Below, piece by piece: positions 32,469 through 42,848 of a DNA stretch of 64,000 nucleotides. Origin of the DNA: Patiria miniata (lineage: Eukaryota; Echinodermata; Asteroidea; Valvatida; Asterinidae); NCBI RefSeq assembly GCF_015706575.1, contig NW_024037058.1, positions 5,201,754-5,265,753 on the forward strand, given 5' to 3'. The position numbers were made by a program, and so were the translations under genes. Under the pieces are notes generated by a model. It was not told the DNA's origin, did no database searches, and worked only from the letters and a program-made list of their open reading frames with translations. Positions within the stretch are counted from its first letter, which is position 1, and each line of letters starts with the position of its first letter.

Positions 32469-33375
32469 GGACAGATTAATTAAACTGGGGCTATCCAGTG
32501 TATCCACCAACCACTTCCATCAGACATTGAACATTGTTATCATTGACAAAGAACTTTAAAGTTCATTCCCTTAAACAACATTCTTCAATACTGTATATTT
32601 GGTTTATTTCTAAGGTCTTTGGTCTCTGTATGTGTTGACTCTAATACCTCAACCACTTCCATTTTGGAAAATCTTGGACTTCAACACCCAGCCTACTTTC
32701 TATAAAATCTTAGATCTGTTGGCCCAATAATGAGAGCAAAGGAATGAACCTTCAAATTGTTTACAAATAGGGCAGATTGCGCATTTAAAAAAAACATTAC
32801 AAATGAGAGGGAAAGTATCACCACTAGAGGGCAATTCAATTTTCTCAGATTCGTCTCAACAAATGCAAAAACAATACATGACGTGTTTTCCAAGTATAAG
32901 ATAAACATGTAACCCCACTCCTGTATAATATGTAAACATTTCCTTAAATTTTGTTATTCAATTTTTCAATTATTGGGAAAATTGTTGAGTTTAAATGAAT
33001 GCAACTTACTTTTGAATGAGAAAGATTTTGCACCTTTTGAACACGAGACAACAGTAAATACTTAAAAGCAACTGGATAAAATGTGTGATTTTGAACTCAA
33101 GCAATAGTTTCAAAGTAAATCATCCCTTGGTTGTCTCTTTCACAGTGCTTTCTGAGTGCCTCATCAAATTAATATCAGTTTCATTACATTTACAACCAAG
33201 TTGAAAATGAAAACCTTGTGCATTCTTACAATGATACATGGATGTGACTAGTGTACATTTGTAAATTGAAATCTTGTTTGTTGCCTTTCTTAAATGTGAG
33301 TTTATTGAATACTACAATATAATATGCATGTGGAATATTCTATAAATTTTGGGTCCACTTTTTCCTGTCCCTATA
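32469..33375. repeat. Array-unit 3' flank after TRIM-C, first copy
   Basis: Matches 19623-20520. At about 33376 the sequence jumps back from the GTCCCTATAC region to GATCTGGTGGCCCAATAATG, starting a second, partial copy of the same flank. No gene is seen. Confidence 0.6.
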
Positions 33376-35884
33376 CGATCTGGTGGCCCAATAATGATAG
33401 TAAAGGAATGACCCTTCACATTGTTTGCAAATAGGGCAGAGTGTACATTTTAAAAATATTACAAACGAGAGGGAAAGTATTACCACGAAAGGCAATTCAA
33501 TTTTCTCAGATTAGTCTCAGCAAATGCAAAGTCAATGCATGATGTGTTTCTAAGTATTAGATATAACCCTACTCCTGTATAAAATGTAAACATTTCCTTA
33601 GACAAAAGTAAATACTCAAAAGCAACTGGATGAAATATGTGTGATTTTGAACTGAAGGGATAGTTTAAAAGTAGATCATATGCCATCCCTTGGTTGGCTC
33701 TTTCACAGGGCTTTCTGAGTGCCTTATCAAATTAATATAAGTTTCATTACATTTACAACAGAGATGAAACTCGCAAATGGCAAAAAAATCGGAAAATAGG
33801 CCGAACAAAATACGTGTCCGAAATCTGGGCCGCACTGCAGTTACACATGTACATGCATGTACAATACACTTCATGCCCAATTTCCGGACACCAACTCCTG
33901 CTTTAGTTTCGATTCAAACAACAATTTTACGATGAAAAAAAAATGGTCAGTGTTTTCATTGCATAAAATGCCTGAATAACGGTTAGAGTAATGGAGTCAT
34001 CAATAAAGAAGTTCACTTCTTACTTGAAAAAGTCGAGGGAAAAGTCCGAAAGACAAGGGCACCGTTCATGGTGCTTCAATCATGTCCATGATTCAACCAC
34101 ACAACTCCACTACTCCACTTGCATTCTTACGTGGGGAAAAATCAGGCATTATCGTCTTTCTCGTCCAACAAATGCCAGTGAAATGTTTCGCTAATGCTCT
34201 CTTCGCTATCCTTGAGATAATCATCACGATTTTTAAAGCATTGCATTTTGTACAACTAAATCTGAAACCTCAGAAAATCGCACAACATAATGATTTTATC
34301 CACTGGATCGTTCACAAGGCCACCGGTTCCCGACCCGCCATGTGCTAGCAGACGGTATGGTGCGGTACGTACACCGGTACCATTGCATATATTCGCACGC
34401 ACGTGCGACACGGTGATTTTTCCATGTCGCCTGTCAATGTTTAACCTTTTGTCCAGCCGGAGAAGGCTCCGATCAGTGTTATGCCCTGTGTTTCTACCGT
34501 TGAAACACCCAATAACGACTGGTGAAAGAAATTAAAACTACGTTCGCGATGATTTAAATGTGCCATTTCCATCGACTTTTCATCGACTTTTCTTCGAAAT
34601 TATGATTGAAATAAAATGACATTTTGTGAAAAAAATTGTTACAAAATCAAATTTTGTGGGACACACTGTAAAAAAATTGGAAATTTCGTTGGAAAATTCA
34701 AAAAGTCGGATTTCCGATTAAAATCGGAAAAGTTTCATCTCTGTTACAACCACGTTGAAATGAAAACCTTGTGCATTCTACTGCAATGATACATGTATGT
34801 TTGTAAATGTGGTTTAGTATGATGGATTAACATTTGTAAATTAAAATCTAGTTTGTTTGCCTTTCTTAAATGTGATTTTTAAAATACTATTTATTATAGA
34901 AGATTTGCAACATTCTATGAATTTGGGGTTCACTTTTTCCTGTCCCTATACGTCTGGCATCTACGATTTTGTAATTGAAGATGCACTCCTTTATGTGTGT
35001 ACTCTTCCTCCAAGAATGCTTCTGTGAATCAAATGACCTACCCAACAAATATTAATTCGTTTGAAGTCACTTTTAAGCCACTTGAATGGCAAAATATATA
35101 AATTCAGAGGTTACAGGGACAGTAAAAATGTCCGACTTTGGACCCTAAATGTATAGAATGACCTACTTGTGAGAGGTTCTGTATCATTACAATAATAGTT
35201 TAGTTTATTCCATAAATGATAGAGGCTTTTGCTTCTTTGAATAAGTATTGGCTTGCTACATGCTGATAGACCAAGTAGTCTAAATGAAGCAATAAGCATT
35301 TGCTTTCATTACAGAATATCTCTCCAAGAGAATGCATGACAACAATGGCATTTCAGCAAAGATCCAAAGTCTGTTATTTTACCAATCAGCATCTCACATA
35401 TGTTTCAGCAGCATTTTCCACTGGACATGTTACAACTCTGCTCCTCGTGTTATTTGCATACATAATGAGGGCTGCCTGTTGTACACCAATGATGCCACTC
35501 AAAAAGATATATTTGTATTTTATCATTTATAGACCACTTAATTTGGAAGCCGTTGTTATTGTTTCACTAGTTAGTTCATTCACTGTATATTTTGTCGAAG
35601 ACATTTTTAAAAACGTTTTCTGAGAACATACATGTAGCAACAATGATTTCATGAAACAACCGTCTTTTCTCAGTTGTCGTTTGTTTACATTTAAGACCAT
35701 TTTGTTTTCGACTAAAACATAATATCAGTGGTTTCCCCAACATATATATTTGTACATAATGGTAGAGGGGATTATCAAGTAATCAGATTTGTGAACACAT
35801 TTTCTCTTGATTTTTTTATCTCCTGATTGACCGCGTTTGAATATTGTTAACGTGCTCTCAAAATATATTGAGAATGTAACTATG
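33376..35884. repeat. Array-unit 3' flank after TRIM-C, second partial copy and continuation
   Basis: From 33376 the flank repeats sequence already seen from about 32710, a local tandem duplication of roughly 650 bp. It is interrupted by the TIR element at 33759-34743, then continues colinear with the other units. Confidence 0.6.
33759..34743. mobile_element. 985-bp TIR element (DNA transposon derivative)
   Basis: The termini are CAGAGATGAAACT and its complement. TTACAA flanks both sides (33753-33758 and 34744-34749), and the empty site is visible in sister units. Just inside are AAAATCGGAAA-type subterminal repeats. No transposase frame is seen, so it is nonautonomous. The CAGAGATG ends suggest a hAT-like family, but the duplication is 6 bp rather than 8, so the family is uncertain. 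Confidence 0.65.
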
Positions 35885-36325
35885 GTAGCAGACCAGTAAA
35901 TAAACTTCCATAGACCCCAATGGTAAAAGCTCCCACTTCAGAAATTTGGGAAAAATACTCACAACTCTCCAAGGTGTTCCAGACACACATCAAATGAAAG
36001 CTTATTTCATCATCTTTCATTTTCTTTTCAATTTTCGGGGGGTCAACTGATGACTTTTAGGAGAAATTTCCATCTGAAGATGATCACCCCTGAAAATAGT
36101 CCTGAAGCCCATCGCCATTTTGAAAAATGATGCCTACACTCCATTGCAAAATAGCGCGCTTTTAGGGTCCAAGCTCCCAGTCCTGTGCACGGCTTCCACC
36201 CATATTTTTTACAAACCCTCAAGTTCATGGCCCACAGCATGCTCAAATACTGAAGATTTTGAGGGCATGCAAATCGTGATTTGGCCGGCGTAGGCAATTT
36301 CGGACCGATTTACTGGTGTGCACCC
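35885..36325. mobile_element. 441-bp MITE-like element
   Basis: Absent from the equivalent place at 51110-51125. Near-terminal inverted repeats are GCAGACCAGTAAAT and the complement of GCACACCAGTAAAT (one mismatch). CTATG flanks both sides (35880-35884 and 36326-36330). The 84-residue minus frame inside has no recognisable domain. Confidence 0.55.
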
Positions 36326-37579
36326 CTATGACCTTAGAAAATTAGTCAGGCTTGTTGAGGTCTAGTACCACGTATTGCGAGCACAAAAAACCAGGGTGCA
36401 TTCAAGTACCCACCACACCTATAGATAACTTATAAATATCACACATTCTATGGGAGTGAAATGTACGCGATCTGGAACTTTCTTTAAGGTACCAGCAACA
36501 TAACTAGGGTTAAGCTTCTAGGGGGCACCTGGGGATTCACCAATTTTTTTGAAAGGGGGGGGGGTAAGGAAGGTAACAGGTACATTTGTTATGAGCAATT
36601 CAAGATTTCAAATGGAGTGGGGGGAGAGACACGTGGCCCATAGTTACTCCAATGAAAGGTATAAAGAAATATGAATTGTAACGTCACATCCAGTTTAACA
36701 GTCCCTTTCATATTACAATTAGCACTAGTTATGAACCAATAAAAGGTTTGAATGGTATCAACCCAAATTGCCTAATGTTGCAGTCCACTCTTTTCTGAAT
36801 AAATTGAAATATAAAATTGTTTTGTAGGAATGAAGCCTTAACACTAGTCTGAGTATCACCCGTTGTATCACCCTCTCTGTCTCTGGCCCAACGTCTGATA
36901 TATCTATGCATGCAAATTAATGCGACCCCGCGCGCCAGCCATGAGTCGACATGACATCATTTCAATCTCAAATCTGGACGTAGCTGTTTATTGGTCAATT
37001 TTGATGCCATGTTTTTGTAATACAGCAACGGACATAGAGATCCAATAAAATCTGACATTGGCTTTCAAAACTGTTAATATACAGGAACGCTGACCGTGGG
37101 TGAAACTTTAATGCACAAGAGGGCATTCTCATTACGTCTGTTATTCAAAATACTATATGATGATAATTCAAAGTCACAGGATGTTTGGGCATCGCGTAAC
37201 GTATCGATACAGTCCGCTTGACGTAGGCTATTTTTGCTAACATAATTTACAACGTAAAAGCATAATATATGTCGTGTCTAGGTTTAATTAGATGTACATG
37301 ACAGCAGGTTACCGAAGACCCGATATAGAAGGTGCCCGCTGAATGGTCAGAATCTCGAGATCAAGACACAGTCTTGTTTTGCATTAATTACTTGCCGAAT
37401 CTGCTCACATATGATAGACCCTTGCTATGCATGAGAATATTCCATAGTCTACCTTAGCACCCATCTTGTCTACAATTAAGAAAAATGTAGTGCCAGTGTG
37501 CCAACAAGTGTTTGCCTCAAGAGGCCACTTTTCAACTTGACGGTCTATTTAAAAGTATACTAACTTCTACAAAATGAAT
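36326..37579. repeat. Array-unit flank between TRIM-C and the Penelope pair
   Basis: Colinear with 12300-13965 and 51125-52690. It ends at TTCTACAAAATGAA (about 37565-37578), which is repeated to the right of the Penelope pair (about 40899-40913) and is therefore the likely target duplication. Confidence 0.6.
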
Positions 37580-37629
37580 AATGAAAGGTTTGCGGAAGAG
37601 AATGGTTCTGAAAAGAACCAGAGGTATAA

Positions 37630-37677
37630 ACTCGACGTTCCGGTCAGTATGCTCTGACCGTCTTCAAAGTCAGGAGA
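37630..37677 (-). ncRNA. Hammerhead-like motif, left Penelope arm (core disrupted)
   Basis: On the minus strand the stem GGTCAG-AGCATA-CTGACC is preserved and followed by GGAACGTCGAG. The CTGANGA core preceding it is split by six extra bases (CTGACTTTGAAGA), unlike the right arm. If the motif is a ribozyme, this copy is probably inactive. Confidence 0.4.
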
Positions 37678-37882
37678 GTGCCTAAACTCTAAGAAAGTGA
37701 ATACTTAGGTAGCAAAAGGTGAAATCAATGGAGTGTGAAGTTGCATCCTGTGGGGATGCCAAGTAGACAGGATCCCTGAGCAAGCTTAGTGCCCACTGAA
37801 GTGGAACAGTAGGGTTGCAGTGTCAGTAGAGGGAGGACCTAGGGTATAGGAGACCCATCAGTCTAAGGTAGTAGCTGAGGAC

Positions 37883-39604
37883 CTAGGGTATAGGAAACCC
37901 ATCAGTCTGGAGAAGTGGGAGCCAGATGTCGTTGAGGTGAAACCCGATGTCTTGCTGAACTGTGTTGTGCTTGCAGATCTCGATGGCTTCCCGTATGCGT
38001 CTTGGATGCCAGAACTGGATCGGTGCGATGAGTTCGGCCGCATCCCAATCAACTTTGTGGTCGTTGATGTGGGAATGTTTGACAATGGCCGATTTGTCAA
38101 AATCCCCTCGCCGTCCATGTGCTCTGTGTTCCTTGAGCCTAGTGGGAAGGTTCCGACCGGTTTCGCCGATGTAGACTTTGCCGCATTCGCATGGAATGCG
38201 GTAGACTCCCGGCTTGGAAGAGGAGTCCTGCTTGTCCTTGTGAGTATGGAGGCTGCCTTGTAGCTTGTTGCCAGATGAGTGGTACACCTTGACGCCGGCT
38301 TGCCGGAGGATGCGTTGCAGATGATGAGAAGCTGGACCTATGTAAGGAAGAGTGACTGAGGGAGATACAGTGGGAGGACCTTGGGTATAGGGGACCCGTT
38401 GGTCAGGTTTGCTGATCTTGATGCGGTTGGGTTTGTAGCCGTTCCGTTGTAGTGACGTCTGGATGTGCTTGAGTTCACGCTTGAGGTTGTCTTGGTCGCA
38501 GACCTCAAAGGCTCTCTGTACTAGGGTGCGGTTGACCGATGACTTGATGCTGGGGTGATGGAACGACCGCTGGTGGAGATAGCAGTCGGTGTGGGTGGGT
38601 TTCCTGTAGACATTGTGTCCCAGGGTGCCATCTGGATTCCTGGAGATCTTGACGTCCAGGAAAGGAATGGTGCCATGCTGTTCTTGTTCCATGGTGAAGC
38701 TGATGCTGGTGTGTTGCTTGTTGAGGTGCTGGAGGAAGTCTTGGAGTGTGTCCGGGCCATGGGGCCACACTACGAAGGTGTCATCAACGTAGCGTAGCCA
38801 CAGGCTCGGCCGAAGATCCGCTGTGAGTAGGGAGGAAGACTCGAACTCCTCCATGAAGATGTCGGCTAGGACCGGGGATAAAGGAGATCCCATGGAGGTC
38901 CCAGCCGTTTGCTCGTGGAACTTGCCTTGCCACTGAAAACAACTGGAAGAAATACATGTTAGTAACAGATCATGAATTTGGTCGGGGGACAGGTCTGTGC
39001 GTTCAGCGAGAGTGGTATCATGTTCAAGTCTTTCCTTAGCTAGTTTGCAGGCCTCGCCTGTGGGAACATTGGTGAAGAGTGAGACGACGTCAAAACTGAC
39101 AAGCAAGTCAGTGGGTTGGACAGTGAGGTTTCTGGTGATGCTGACAAACTGGGGAGAGTTGGACACATGGTGTGGTGTCTGACCCACCAAGGGTCTGAGG
39201 ATTTTGGCTAAGTGTTGGGCTGTGTGGTAAGTGGGGGAACCTCGAGAGGCAACTATGGGGCGCAGAGGGATCTCAGGTTTGTGAATCTTTGGTTGACCAA
39301 AGAACCTGGGACAGATCGAACTGGAGGGTCTGAGTCGTCTGTAGAGGGGGGTGGATAATGCATCTGCTCGATGCAAGAGGAGAAGTTGGCTGGCAACCCG
39401 CTTCTCGATGGCAGGGATGGGGTTCTTGGGGAGTGGGCGGTATGAACCAGAAGAAAGTATGTCTTTTACCTTGTTGCTGTAGTCCTCCCTGTCCATGACG
39501 ACGGTGGCGTTGCCCTTGTCCGCTGTGAGGATGTGGATGGAGTTGTCTCGGCGAAGGTCACTGACAGCGAACCGCTCTGTTTTGGTCAGATTAGGTTTAG
39601 CTGG
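37883..39604 (-). CDS. Penelope-like RT/GIY-YIG protein, 5'-truncated copy
   Basis: Open from the junction at 39604; the first ATG is at 39496, but conserved sequence (LTADKGNATVV) precedes it, so the true start is lost. RT motifs: FFGQPKIHK, LLVSFDVVSLFTNVP, GTSMGSPLSPVLADIFME and the catalytic YVDDTFVVW. The C-terminal part is a GIY-YIG nuclease, GVYRIPCECGKVYIGETGR, with the downstream Arg and the HxxxH-like stretch HSHINDHK. Penelope-like elements use these two activities for target-primed retrotransposition. About 573 residues remain; the N-terminal part of a full element is missing. Confidence 0.85.
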   Translation of the reverse strand, partial: PAKPNLTKTERFAVSDLRRDNSIHILTADKGNATVVMDREDYSNKVKDILSSGSYRPLPKNPIPAIEKRVASQLLLLHRADALSTPLYRRLRPSSSICPRFFGQPKIHKPEIPLRPIVASRGSPTYHTAQHLAKILRPLVGQTPHHVSNSPQFVSITRNLTVQPTDLLVSFDVVSLFTNVPTGEACKLAKERLEHDTTLAERTDLSPDQIHDLLLTCISSSCFQWQGKFHEQTAGTSMGSPLSPVLADIFMEEFESSSLLTADLRPSLWLRYVDDTFVVWPHGPDTLQDFLQHLNKQHTSISFTMEQEQHGTIPFLDVKISRNPDGTLGHNVYRKPTHTDCYLHQRSFHHPSIKSSVNRTLVQRAFEVCDQDNLKRELKHIQTSLQRNGYKPNRIKISKPDQRVPYTQGPPTVSPSVTLPYIGPASHHLQRILRQAGVKVYHSSGNKLQGSLHTHKDKQDSSSKPGVYRIPCECGKVYIGETGRNLPTRLKEHRAHGRRGDFDKSAIVKHSHINDHKVDWDAAELIAPIQFWHPRRIREAIEICKHNTVQQDIGFHLNDIWLPLLQTDGFPIP

Positions 39605-40531
39605 GCGAGCCTGTGGCTACGCTACGTTGATGACACCTTCGTAGTGTGGCCCCATGGCCCGGACACACTCCAAGACTTCCTCCAGCACCTCAACAAGCAA
39701 CACACCAGCATCAGCTTCACCATGGAACAAGAACAGCATGGCACCATTCCTTTCCTGGACGTCAAGATCTCCAGGAATCCAGATGGCACCCTGGGACACA
39801 GCGTCTACAGGAAACCCACCCACACCGACCGCTATCTCCACCAGCGGTCGTTCCATCACCCCAGCATCAAGTCATCGGTCAACCGCACCCTAGTACAGAG
39901 AGCCTTTGAGGTCTGCGACCAAGACAACCTCAAGCGTGAACTCAAGCACATCCAGACGTCACTACAACGGAACGGCTACAAACCCAACCGCATCAAGATC
40001 AGCAAACCTGACCAACGGGTCCCCTATACCCAAGGTCCTCCCACTGTATCTCCCTCAGTCACTCTTCCTTACATAGGTCCAGCTTCTCATCATCTGCAAC
40101 GCATCCTCCGGCAAGCCGGCGTCAAGGTGTACCACTCATCTGGCAACAAGCTACAAGGCAGCCTCCATACTCAAAAGGACAAGCAGGACTCCTCTTCCAA
40201 GCCGGGAGTCTACCGCATTCCATGCGAATGCGGCAAAGTCTACATCGGCGAAACCGGTCGGAACCTTCCCACTAGGCTCAAGGAACACAGAGCACATGGA
40301 CGGCGAGGGGATTTTGACAAATCGGCCATTGTCAAACATTCCCACATCAACGACCACAAAGTTGATTGGGATGCGGCCGAACTCATCGCACCGATCCAGT
40401 TCTGGCATCCAAGACGCATACGGGAAGCCATCGAGATCCGCAAGCACAACACAGTTCCGCAAGACATCGGGTTTCACCTCAACGACATCTGGCTCCCACT
40501 TCTCCAGACTGATGGGTCTCCTAAACCCTAG
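39605..40531 (+). CDS. Penelope-like RT C-terminus/GIY-YIG, truncated inverted copy
   Basis: From the junction the frame reads SLWLRYVDDTFVVW and continues without a break through the GIY-YIG domain to a stop at 40531. Only the last palm motif and the thumb of the RT remain, so this copy cannot polymerise. The open frame extends to 39533, but that part is antisense to the other copy and is accidental. Protein differences from the minus copy are few (for example Asn/Ser in LGHxVYRK). Confidence 0.8.
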   Translation, partial: ASLWLRYVDDTFVVWPHGPDTLQDFLQHLNKQHTSISFTMEQEQHGTIPFLDVKISRNPDGTLGHSVYRKPTHTDRYLHQRSFHHPSIKSSVNRTLVQRAFEVCDQDNLKRELKHIQTSLQRNGYKPNRIKISKPDQRVPYTQGPPTVSPSVTLPYIGPASHHLQRILRQAGVKVYHSSGNKLQGSLHTQKDKQDSSSKPGVYRIPCECGKVYIGETGRNLPTRLKEHRAHGRRGDFDKSAIVKHSHINDHKVDWDAAELIAPIQFWHPRRIREAIEIRKHNTVPQDIGFHLNDIWLPLLQTDGSPKP

Positions 40532-40734
40532 GTCCTCAGCTACTACCTTAGACTGATGGGTCTCCTATACCCTAGGTCCTCCCTCTACTGACACTGCAAC
40601 CCTACTGTTCCACTTCAGTGGGCACTAAGCTTGCTCAGGGATCCTGTCTACTTGGCATCCCCACAGGATGCAACTTCACACTCCATTGATTTCACCTTTT
40701 GCTACCTAAGTATTCACTTTCTTAGAGTTTAGGC

Positions 40735-40780
40735 ACTCTCCTGAAGACGGTCAGAGCATACTGACCGGAACGTCGAGTTT
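40735..40780 (+). ncRNA. Hammerhead-ribozyme-like motif, right Penelope arm
   Basis: CTC, then CTGAAGA (fits the CUGANGA core) at 40741-40747, a 6-bp stem II GGTCAG/CTGACC with loop AGCATA, then GGAACGTC and GAG pairing with the leading CTC as a short stem I. Penelope-like elements are known to carry minimal hammerhead motifs in this region. The GAAA segment is not canonical here (GGAAC), so activity is uncertain. Confidence 0.5.
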
Positions 40781-40917
40781 ATACCTCTGGTTCTTTTCAG
40801 AACCATTCTCTTAGTTGAGAAATTATTCGCCCATGGTGTTTCCGCAAACCTTTCATTATTTTATAGTATCTTCACCATGCAAAGCCTCAAATCTTACTTT
40901 CTACAAAATGAACTTAC

Positions 40918-41026
40918 CTGTACATGGAAGTACATTGGGGAATCTGTTCTTGTTTTCGCAGACAGGTTTCTTGGCTTCCTCACAGTTGACTGCCACTGAC
41001 ATTTCATATACATGTACATGTAGCAC
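40918..41026 (-). other. Receptor tyrosine phosphatase-like exon island (copy 3)
   Basis: Same frame and donor as the copies at 13976 and 26773, but 109 nt long because of a 12-nt in-frame ACATGT-type insertion near the 5' end. One replacement, Lys to Glu, follows the PVC motif. The Penelope pair inserted just beyond its donor side. Confidence 0.45.
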
Positions 41027-41107
41027 CTACATTTCAAAGTGAACAAATTGACAACACATATACTTCATTACTTTTTCTCTTTCTAGTCAGACTTCAGTTA
41101 CAATTAA

Positions 41108-41228
41108 CAATTGTTGACTGGTGTGATGTGGGATATGACAACACCCTAGGTGTGCATATCACCTCTGGTGCTATGCATCCCGAGGGGGTTCAAAACGGCA
41201 TATCCCACATCACAGCAGTCAACAATTG
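41108..41228. repeat. Foldback element with 30-bp inverted repeats
   Basis: Arms 41108-41137 and 41199-41228 are complementary at 29 of 30 positions, beginning CAATTGTTGACTG, around a 61-bp loop. Fragments of the same family lie near 751-785 and 1090-1160. It is too short to encode anything. Confidence 0.65.
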
Positions 41229-42299
41229 TATTGTTACATCGTAGATAAGAATGAAGTTTGCATGGTGAGGATAACAGCAAGGTAAGTTTGAGGTGGCACC
41301 ATGTGAAATTAATCTCTTTTGTGAGTGTGTGGTGGTTCCGGGAAGAACCGGTTTTAACTCAACGTTTTGGACAGCATACTCTGTCTGTCGTCAGGAGACA
41401 AGTGTTAACCCCAGTTTTCATAATGAAAAGTAGCGCGCTTCTGCTCAACAGGAAATGTCCACACAAGCTTTAACGTAGGGAAATGACCACAAAGATTTGA
41501 CACTAAATTTTGACACCAAATTCCTTGTATCTTCAGAACAGACGGTCGCACAAATCTGGTGGTTGCAGATTATGAAAATTCATTCTTATGGCTTCAAGTC
41601 TATCTATATCTGGCTTGGAATGGCAGATAAACCACTGATCATTTTCTTATTGAAAATGTGGGGGCTGAGGCAATTGCCAATGGAGCGGAACAGAAAATGA
41701 CCGTTTGTGACAGACCTTTGGTTGTTTATCTCAACGTATCTCAAGAGCCCAATGTCACAGCACACTGGGGGTAGCGGTTTTGTAAAGAAGATGAAGTTCT
41801 CTTTCCATTCATGTAAGACTCAATTTCATTGGTTAAGAAACCACTGATCATTTTTTCGTCAAAGTTTTCCCCCAATGACTGGATTTCTTGCAGAGGTCAG
41901 TTGTGTGAGTGCACGTGTCCAGCGTATTGCATGTGGTATGCAAACCGCAAGGTCAATTGGGCAAGCTGTGGAGCTGTCTCACACACATTGATCTTTTGCG
42001 CGTTTGGGCCCCAAACTTTTCATTATACCTCCCCAAAAAACCTGCAATCTGACATGTCTGATATATGATTGCTCGGAATGTGACACAACAAACAACTTAC
42101 AAGTAGTGTTCAGCCATCACACCAAAAATAACAAAAAAAATGGCTGTTTCACCAAGTTGCCGAAACAGCCAATAGTTTAGGAGTCATCAAATTTAGAAAC
42201 TATCCAAACATTCCACTATATACAGTAAGCTGCATGAGATGCACAAAGCAATGGAAGTAAGGGCAACACTTCTAATTGATGAACTCAAAGTCTTCTAAC
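41229..42299. other. Unclassified intergenic DNA
   Basis: A 45-bp sequence at about 41240-41285 (containing AAGAATGAAGTTTGCATGGT) recurs at 54840. A Penelope-tail relic lies at 41335-41404. The remainder shows no supportable gene; the small open frames have no domain features. Confidence 0.35.
41358..41397 (-). ncRNA. Orphan hammerhead-like relic of a Penelope tail
   Basis: On the minus strand: CTC, CTGACGA, stem GACAG/CTGTC with loop AGTATG, then AAAACGTTGAG. The layout matches the motif at 40735-40780 and is followed by the same kind of GGTTC/GAACC hairpin, but no RT sequence adjoins it. It is an old fragment. Confidence 0.4.
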
Positions 42300-42361
42300 C
42301 TGCAGTCCATCCAGCTTGCCCACCCAGCTGGTCTTCTTAGTCAGGTACCCTTCCCTCCAGG
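42300..42361 (-). other. Candidate host-gene exon (reading frame 1)
   Basis: Acceptor TTCCCACTAACCAG and donor CTGCAG/GTTAGA enclose 62 nt reading WREGYLTKKTSWVGKLDGLQ in phase 1. It lies downstream of the exons at 44084 and 42849 on the same strand, but its phase does not join directly to the latter. An alternative frame through the same bases is given at 42341-42466. Confidence 0.35.
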
Positions 42362-42466
42362 CTGGTTAGTGGGAACACTGTATGATCTAGGCACTAGACG
42401 CTCAGACGATGACAAAGCCTGATGCTTCGCAGCCTTTCGGCATGACTTGGCTGTTCTCCAGCTCAA
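42341..42466 (-). other. Alternative candidate terminal exon (reading frame 2)
   Basis: From an acceptor ATGTGATCAG a phase-0 frame of 41 codons ends in TGA at 42343-42341. Its phase fits the exon at 42849-42935, so it could be the last coding exon. It competes with frame 1; only one can be right. Confidence 0.3.
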
Positions 42467-42595
42467 CTGATCACATCCAAAGCAAGACAGAGAACATTTA
42501 TTTTGAGATGGAATTGGCGTTGGGGGAATAACATTTTGTTACATCTTTGGAGTACCACCAACCTATTTATTTTCCTGTAATATGTACATGAAACC

Positions 42596-42790
42596 TTAAA
42601 GGGAATATACAACAGTTGCAAACATCACAAACCCAAACCTACCAAATTATTATCAAATACCTTACTAGACTGACATTTTCAAGATGAGTGGTATTTTTTA
42701 TTGATTATCAACACCGGTCGGCCGCCCAGCTTTGGGAAGAAAATTCCTTTTTTTTTCAAATACTGCCCCCAAGTAACCAATGAGAACTTT
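42596..42790. mobile_element. Partial copy of the TTAA MITE family
   Basis: Starts CTTAAAGGGAATATACAAC and follows the left half of the element at 56830-57343, including the GGTATTTTT and TCGGCCG region. The right end is not found, so this copy is truncated. Confidence 0.55.
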
Positions 42791-42848
42791 TTTGATTTTT
42801 AAAATGAGCCACATTGTTTAGGCCTGCACACTGAACGGCACTGTTTAC

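Larger units (their letters stand above)
37580..40857. mobile_element. Head-to-head pair of Penelope-like elements
   Basis: Two 5'-truncated copies meet in the middle: a longer one on the minus strand (39604 down to 37580) and a shorter one on the plus strand (39605 up to 40857). They form inverted arms of about 1.23-1.25 kb (37580-38808 and 39605-40857) with about 800 bp of single-copy RT sequence between. The outer ends are AATGAAAGGTTTGCGGAA and its complement. Both encode the YVDD RT box and a GIY-YIG nuclease. The arms are nearly identical, so the insertion is recent. Inverted, truncated tandem copies are known for this class. Confidence 0.85.

Noticed and set aside
34082..34535. Open frames inside the 985-bp TIR element
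   Set aside because: Overlapping frames with no transposase motif; expected by chance in GC-richer DNA.
38505..38768. Extra open frames over the Penelope RT (also 39646-39909)
   Set aside because: Shifted-frame shadows of the RT/GIY-YIG coding sequence, mirrored in both arms.
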